NCBI GenBank assembly: GCA_030044375.1
Contig: JASHVX010000145.1
Span: 1-9,904, forward strand
Length of the DNA stretch: 9,904 nucleotides
Reading direction: 5' to 3'
Source: Nitrososphaerales archaeon
GTDB lineage: Archaea; Thermoproteota; Nitrososphaeria; Nitrososphaerales; Gagatemarchaeaceae
Numbering within the stretch: the stretch's first letter is position 1; every line of letters begins with the position of its first letter. The translations under genes were made by a program, and so were the position numbers. The notes under the pieces were generated by a model. The model saw only the letters and a program-made list of their open reading frames with translations. It was not told where the DNA came from and did not search any database. This document shows, piece by piece, positions 6,537 to 9,904 of this stretch.

Positions 6537-7456
6537 CGCCTGCGGTACTTCTGGCGCCTGTCGCGCGGCCGGTCGCGCCTCTGCTGGGGGCGCTCCCGCC
6601 TCTCCGGCTGCCTCGGCGGCGGCTCCTTGTACTTCTCCCTGATGCTCTCCAGCCTCTTGTCCAGGCCCGCCTTGATGGAGGCCTCCTCCGACCCCCTGTA
6701 GTAGTCGACCCGCGCCGCGATGGCGACCTTGTTCGCTATCGTCCGGGCTATCTTGCCCCGCTGCCACTTCGGCGCCGCGTGGACGGCCTCGTGCTGGAAG
6801 AGTATCCCGTGCTTGGGCGGCCTCGCCCCCGTCCTGAGGGCGCGGAAGAGCGCCTTCTCGGCCCCTAGTATCTGTATCGTGCTCGCGGGCAAGGTGGCCA
6901 GCCTGTCGAGGCCCCCTGCCTTCGCCATCAGGCGTGCGCCTATGGTGGCGCCCGCCACCTCGCAGACGTTGGGGGCGATCCTGTGCATGGCCGACTCCAC
7001 GTACTCGTTCAGCTTCTCCCTCTCGCCGCTCAGCTCCACGGCAAGGGAAGACAGCGACCTGACCCTCGCGAGGTCGGCGTCGGAAAGCTCGCCTCCCTTC
7101 GACCTCTCCTTGGCGGTGAGTATGGCTTCTATCTTCTTCTCGGTGAGACCTCTCCCCTGCAGGAGCTCAGCGTTGAAGCCGTCCCTCTTCCCGGCGGCGA
7201 GCACCAGCCTGCAGAGGGCGACGTTGTCCTGCACCATCTGTGCCAGTTCGGGAAAGTGGAGGCCGTACCACTCGGCGGCCCTCGTCGCTGTGATGTTCAG
7301 GAACTTGTCGGAGTCGTCGAGCGCCTGTATCGCCTGGACCAGGTGGAGGTCCGGCCTGGACGACGCCTTCCTTATCGTCTCCTCGGCCGCCAGTATGGAC
7401 TTCTCCCTTAGGTCCTGCAGGGACTTCGCGTCCCCCTGCGGCGCCTGCGATGCCAT
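6533..7456 (-). CDS. nop5: C/D-box RNP scaffold Nop5 (Nop56/58), short form
   Basis: Nop5 bridges guide RNA-L7Ae and fibrillarin in the C/D-box RNP. The 307-aa product has the coiled-coil/Nop region: LVQAIQALDDSDKFLNI (39-55), EWYGLHFPEL (62-71) and the Nop signature LATLPASTIQILGAEKALFRAL (186-207), followed by PPKHGILFQH (213-222) and APKWQRGKIARTIANKVAIAARVD (228-251). An Arg/Pro-rich tail runs from about 279 to the end. What is missing is the roughly 100-residue N-terminal domain that binds fibrillarin in Pyrococcus and Sulfolobus Nop5: only about 20 residues precede the coiled-coil region. The ATG at 7456 is supported by a TATA element about 28 nt upstream; the open frame continues upstream through the promoter, but shows no Nop5-like sequence there. 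Confidence 0.92.
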   Translation of the reverse strand: MASQAPQGDAKSLQDLREKSILAAEETIRKASSRPDLHLVQAIQALDDSDKFLNITATRAAEWYGLHFPELAQMVQDNVALCRLVLAAGKRDGFNAELLQGRGLTEKKIEAILTAKERSKGGELSDADLARVRSLSSLAVELSGEREKLNEYVESAMHRIAPNVCEVAGATIGARLMAKAGGLDRLATLPASTIQILGAEKALFRALRTGARPPKHGILFQHEAVHAAPKWQRGKIARTIANKVAIAARVDYYRGSEEASIKAGLDKRLESIREKYKEPPPRQPERRERPQQRRDRPRDRRQKYRRR

Positions 7457-7483
7457 GGGGTTCGCCAACCGCAGGCCCTGACC

Positions 7484-7494
7484 GGTTAAAGGGT
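7484..7494 (-). promoter_or_regulatory. TATA box for nop5-flpA
   Basis: The minus strand reads CCCTTTAACC, a clear TATA element about 28 nt upstream of the nop5 ATG. It suits a leaderless or near-leaderless mRNA and fixes the nop5 start at 7456 rather than at longer upstream readings. Confidence 0.55.
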
Positions 7495-7543
7495 TTCGGG
7501 GCCAAGGCTTTCGTCGGGTCTGTCCCACAGTCCAGTCGCTAGC

Positions 7544-7556
7544 AAGATTAATAGAC
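7544..7556 (+). promoter_or_regulatory. Putative TATA element for rps30e-elp3
   Basis: AAGATTAATAGAC is the only AT-rich run between the nop5 promoter and rps30e. It would start transcription near 7575-7580, giving a leader of about 20 nt that carries the ribosome-binding site. The 141-bp region 7457-7597 therefore holds divergent promoters for nop5-flpA and rps30e-elp3. Confidence 0.45.
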
Positions 7557-7576
7557 TCCGGAGCGCGAGCGCACCC

Positions 7577-7584
7577 AAGGAGGT
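7577..7584 (+). promoter_or_regulatory. Strong Shine-Dalgarno site before rps30e exon 1
   Basis: AAGGAGGT matches the anti-Shine-Dalgarno end of 16S rRNA and lies 13 nt before the ATG at 7598. It is the clearest such site in the window, where most genes appear leaderless. It independently supports 7598 as a true translation start even though the uninterrupted frame from there has only 23 codons. Confidence 0.6.
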
Positions 7585-7597
7585 CTGACAAAGAACA

Positions 7598-7796
7598 ATG
7601 CCGACCCACGGGAGTCAGCAGCACAGCCTAGAGCTGGCTGCCTCCAGTCACCAAGGCTGGGAAGGTTAGATCGCAGACACCGAAGCTAGAAGGCAAGCCG
7701 AAGCCTGGCAAGACACCTAAGGTAAGGAACAGGCGCACCTACGAGAAGCGTTTCACGCTCAAGCGCAAGCCTGGCCAGAACTGGATGCGCTCGTGA
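7598..7796 (+). CDS. rps30e: Small-subunit ribosomal protein S30e, interrupted by a 31-nt intron
   Basis: The coding sequence is join(7598..7616, 7648..7796). Exon 1 gives MPTHGS plus the first base of codon 7; exon 2 begins TC, completing CTC (Leu), and continues TKAGKVRSQTPKLEG. Other recognisable parts are KTPKVRNRRTYEKRF and the end KRKPGQNWMRS. The spliced protein has 55 aa, the normal size of archaeal S30e, a basic 30S protein homologous to eukaryotic Fau/S30. Neither frame alone is enough. The exon-1 frame stops at TAG 7667-7669 after 23 codons. The exon-2 frame has a TAG at 7629-7631 and no ATG, GTG or TTG before the conserved TKAGK. The stop codon overlaps the elp3 GTG as GTGA, implying coupled translation. 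Expression should depend on splicing. Confidence 0.88.
7617..7647 (+). other. 31-nt pre-mRNA intron with bulge-helix-bulge motif
   Basis: The RNA folds as follows. Central 4-bp helix: 7611-7614 GGAG with 7642-7645 CUCC. 5' bulge: UCA (7615-7617). Intron helix: GCAGC (7618-7622) with GCUGC (7637-7641), one bulged A (7623), CAGC (7624-7627) with GCUG (7633-7636) and a 5-nt loop. 3' bulge: AGU (7646-7648). The tRNA splicing endonuclease cuts between bulge nucleotides 2 and 3. Here that means UC|A and AG|U, exactly the junctions that restore the S30e frame. Outside the 3' bulge only one pair (G7610-C7649) forms, so this is a relaxed motif lacking a proper outer helix, as often seen in Crenarchaeota. 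The fold and frame are seen; actual splicing is inferred. Confidence 0.85.
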
Positions 7797-9388
7797 GCGA
7801 GTCCGCGAGGGCCAAGGAGGCGGCGTCTTTCATCGCCGCCGAGGTCGGGAGGGGGGCCGTCCAGTCGCGCGAGGCCCTCGAGAAGCTGAAGAGAGAGACG
7901 GCAAAGAGGTTCTCCCTCTCCGAGTTCGTCTCCAACTCCCAGATCATCTCCGAGCTGGGCCCGTCGGCGAGCGGCCCTCTGCAGGGCCCGCTGCTGCAGG
8001 TCCACCCCAGGAGGAGCGCGTCAGGGATAGTCGTGGTCACGGCCTTCTCCGCGCCCGACTCCTGCCCGCACGGGACCTGCGTGTTCTGCCCAGGCGGGCT
8101 GAGCTGGGGGACGCCGCAGAGCTACCTGCCGCAGAGCCCGGGCATGAAGACGGCCATAGGCGTCTCCTTCGACCCCTTCCTCCAGGTCAGGCGCTCGCTG
8201 GAGAAGTACGAGGCGAACGGCCACCCGACTGAGAAGGTCGAGACGATCATAGAGGGAGGCACCTTCATCTCGCTCAGAGGCGACTACCAGGCCTCGTTCG
8301 TCAAAGGGGTCTACGACGGCCTCAACGGGTTCGCGTCCCGCGACCTGAGCGGGGCCCAGGAGGCGAACGAGTCTGCTCGCAGCAGGTGCGTGGGCCTCAC
8401 CCTGGAGTCGAAGCCCGACTGGTGCAGGCCGGAGGACATCGACCTGATGCTCGGCTACGGGATCACGAGGCTGGAGATAGGAGTCCAGAGCCTGAGGGAC
8501 GGCACCCTCGCGCGCAGCAACCGCGGCCACACCGTGGCGCACACCGTCGACGCCTTCAGGACGGCGCGCGACGCCGGCCTCAAGGTGACCGCTCACATGA
8601 TGCCGGGCCTCCCTGGCGCGACCCCCGCGCAGGACCTCGAGGACCTCCGCACCCTCTTCGAGAGCCCGGAGCTCAGGCCCGACATGATGAAGGTCTATCC
8701 CACGCTCGTTGTCCCGGGGACGTCGCTCGCCAGGCAGTTCGAGGCGGGGCTCTACAGGCCGTACGACACCGAGACCGTCGTGGAGCTCCTCAGCGACATG
8801 AAGCGCTTCGTGCCCAGGTGGCACAGGATAATGCGGATACAGAGGGAGATACCGGCCGCAGAGATATCGGCCGGCGTGAGGAACGGCAACCTCAGGGAGC
8901 TCGTCCTCGCGAGGGCCTCGGAGAAGGGCTGGGGCTGCAGGTGCATCAGGTGCAGGGAGGTGGCCCTGGGCTCCCCCACGGACGCCGACCCCGGCGACTC
9001 CTTGGGCTACTCGGAGGAGAGGTACGAAGCCTCGGATGGCGCCGAGGTCTTCGGCTCGATGGAGTACTCCGAGACAGGCAGGATAGCTGGCTTCGTGCGG
9101 CTCAGGGCCCCCTCGGAGAGGGCCCACAGGCCGGAGCTCAGGGGCGGAGCGACCGTAGTCAGGGAGCTCCGAGTCTACGGCCGCCAGGTCGGGCTGGGCA
9201 AGAGGAGGGGGGACGCCTGGCAGCACAGGGGGATCGGGGCCGCCCTGATGGCGGCCGCGGAGCGTGTCTCCAAGGAGGACTTCGGCGCGAGGAGGATGCT
9301 CGTCACCAGCGCGGTGGGCACCAGGGGCTACTACAGGAGGCTCGGCTACGAAAGGCTCGGCCCGTACATGTCGAAGCGCTTGGCGTGA
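7793..9388 (+). CDS. elp3: Elp3: radical-SAM / acetyltransferase tRNA U34-modifying enzyme
   Basis: Elp3 uses SAM and acetyl-CoA to start 5-carboxymethyl-type modification of the wobble uridine of tRNAs. The 531-aa protein has the 4Fe-4S motif SCPHGTCVFCPGG with C91, C96 and C99 (C-x4-C-x2-C). It is followed by VETIIEGGTF, LESKPDWC, GITRLEIGVQSLRD, HMMPGLPG and MKVYPTLVVPGTSL, all in the family order. A segment rich in Cys (WGCRCIRCREV) links to the GNAT domain, whose acetyl-CoA loop is QHRGIG at 477-482, and the protein ends GYYRRLGYERLGPYMSK. Both catalytic domains look complete. The GTG start overlaps the rps30e stop (GTGA), so translation is probably coupled to spliced S30e mRNA. The end is convergent with the permease gene, 7 bp apart. 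Confidence 0.95.
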   Translation: MSESARAKEAASFIAAEVGRGAVQSREALEKLKRETAKRFSLSEFVSNSQIISELGPSASGPLQGPLLQVHPRRSASGIVVVTAFSAPDSCPHGTCVFCPGGLSWGTPQSYLPQSPGMKTAIGVSFDPFLQVRRSLEKYEANGHPTEKVETIIEGGTFISLRGDYQASFVKGVYDGLNGFASRDLSGAQEANESARSRCVGLTLESKPDWCRPEDIDLMLGYGITRLEIGVQSLRDGTLARSNRGHTVAHTVDAFRTARDAGLKVTAHMMPGLPGATPAQDLEDLRTLFESPELRPDMMKVYPTLVVPGTSLARQFEAGLYRPYDTETVVELLSDMKRFVPRWHRIMRIQREIPAAEISAGVRNGNLRELVLARASEKGWGCRCIRCREVALGSPTDADPGDSLGYSEERYEASDGAEVFGSMEYSETGRIAGFVRLRAPSERAHRPELRGGATVVRELRVYGRQVGLGKRRGDAWQHRGIGAALMAAAERVSKEDFGARRMLVTSAVGTRGYYRRLGYERLGPYMSKRLA

Positions 9389-9395
9389 AGCCTGC

Positions 9396-9904
9396 TCAGG
9401 CCATCCTTCTGTCTATGACCCCGTCCCTCCTCGCCTTCCTCTCGGCCGCGAAGTAGACGAGGAGCCCCGACGCCAGGAGCACCAGGCCGCCGGCGAGGCA
9501 GAGCGAGAGAGAGTACAGGTAGTTCCCGGAGACACCGGGCACGATTGCGACACGCGCCGCGGCGATGAACTGGGTGAAGGGGAGGTACGTGCCGGCGACG
9601 GACAGCGGCCACGGGAGTATCGAGGGAGGGAAGAGGGCGCCGGAGAAGACCATCAGGAGGCCGGCTATGTATCCGGGCAGTGACCACTCGAACTTGCTCG
9701 CATAGAGGGAGTAAGCGCCCAGGAAGTATCCCAGGCCGAGGGCGGCCGGGAAGTCTACCACCAGGGCGAGGCCGACCATGGACGCCGACAGGGGCGTCAC
9801 GCTGAGCGGGATCGTCGTGTGGAGGAATCCCCCGAGGACGTAGTAGGCGGCCGCCAGCGCCGCCGCCGACGCCGTCGTGGAGATGGCGAACGCGGAGACC
9901 GCCC
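9396..9904 (-). CDS. ABC-2-type transporter permease, C-terminal part
   Basis: The open frame on the minus strand enters from the right edge and ends at TGA 9398-9396. The visible 168 residues hold about four to five hydrophobic helices: the entering Ala-rich helix (ALAAAYYVLGG), GLALVVDFPAALGLGYFLGAY, YIAGLLMVFSGALF, TQFIAAARVAIV and SLCLAGGLVLLASGLLVYFA. The segment FSGALFPPSILPWPLSVAGTY, then LPFTQFIAAAR, resembles the ABC-2 permease consensus of a Gly-rich helix, a re-entrant FP...LP loop and a P-x-T/Q turn. A short basic tail (ERKARRDGVIDRR) ends it. It would export a substrate that cannot be told from the sequence; the ATPase must lie outside. A GTG at 9800 is probably internal, because coding-like hydrophobic sequence continues upstream of it. 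Confidence 0.7.
   Translation of the reverse strand, partial: AVSAFAISTTASAAALAAAYYVLGGFLHTTIPLSVTPLSASMVGLALVVDFPAALGLGYFLGAYSLYASKFEWSLPGYIAGLLMVFSGALFPPSILPWPLSVAGTYLPFTQFIAAARVAIVPGVSGNYLYSLSLCLAGGLVLLASGLLVYFAAERKARRDGVIDRRMA

Noticed and set aside
7457..7624. Upstream extension of nop5 to 7624
   Set aside because: The added residues do not resemble the Nop5 N-terminal domain and would run through the nop5 TATA element and into rps30e exon 1.
7616..7650. Frameshift error, programmed frameshift or ribosome bypass in rps30e
   Set aside because: A one- or two-base slip leaves a run of extra residues and in-frame stops. Bypass between the matched AGT codons lands in the wrong frame. Removal of exactly the BHB-defined 31 nt restores the canonical protein.
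7598..7669. A 23-codon independent small gene ending at TAG 7667
   Set aside because: Its first six residues are the S30e N-terminus, and the continuation lies after the BHB hairpin in another frame; the short reading is the unspliced form, not a separate gene.
8021..9226. Long open frame on the minus strand opposite elp3, and similar ones opposite tfb and trm1
   Set aside because: These have Arg/Pro/Gly-biased composition typical of antisense frames in GC-rich genes and no recognisable motifs, while the sense strand encodes complete conserved proteins.

Overview
The window is a GC-rich archaeal chromosome segment packed with information-processing genes. The gene content (S8e, SRP19, Gar1, TFB, a TFE-beta-like protein, Trm1, Nop5, fibrillarin, S30e, Elp3) is purely archaeal. 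A TFE-beta/RPC34-like factor together with S30e points to the TACK group, perhaps a thaumarchaeal relative, but the lineage is inference. Several genes start with TTG or GTG and sit about 25-30 nt downstream of a TTAA-type TATA element, so many transcripts are probably leaderless.

Layout: (1) 3-122, the end of a membrane protein cut by the window edge. (2) A plus-strand block: rps8e, srp19, gar1, tfb, a TFE-beta-like gene and rlmE. It covers the ribosome, SRP assembly, H/ACA pseudouridylation RNP, transcription initiation and 2'-O-methylation. (3) trm1 on the minus strand, overlapping rlmE tail to tail and divergent from the next pair. (4) A THEP1-type NTPase and rnhB on the plus strand. (5) The minus-strand pair nop5-flpA, core proteins of the C/D-box methylation RNP, with an ATGA overlap. 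(6) A divergent promoter region, then rps30e and elp3 on the plus strand with a GTGA overlap. (7) A minus-strand ABC-2-type permease running off the right end.

The main discovery is rps30e. No uninterrupted frame encodes it. The first six codons (MPTHGS) and the rest of the protein lie in different frames, separated by a 31-nt segment. That segment folds into a bulge-helix-bulge hairpin. Cutting the two 3-nt bulges at the canonical positions (UC|A and AG|U) joins the exons in frame and gives a complete 55-aa S30e beginning MPTHGSLTKAGKV. This is strong sequence evidence for a very small archaeal pre-mRNA intron removed by the tRNA splicing endonuclease. Unspliced RNA would encode only a 23-aa peptide and would uncouple elp3. 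The other notable point is that the Nop5 here appears to lack the N-terminal fibrillarin-binding domain.

No tRNA, rRNA, CRISPR array, insertion sequence or clear terminator was seen. No gene-free stretch exceeds 300 bases.
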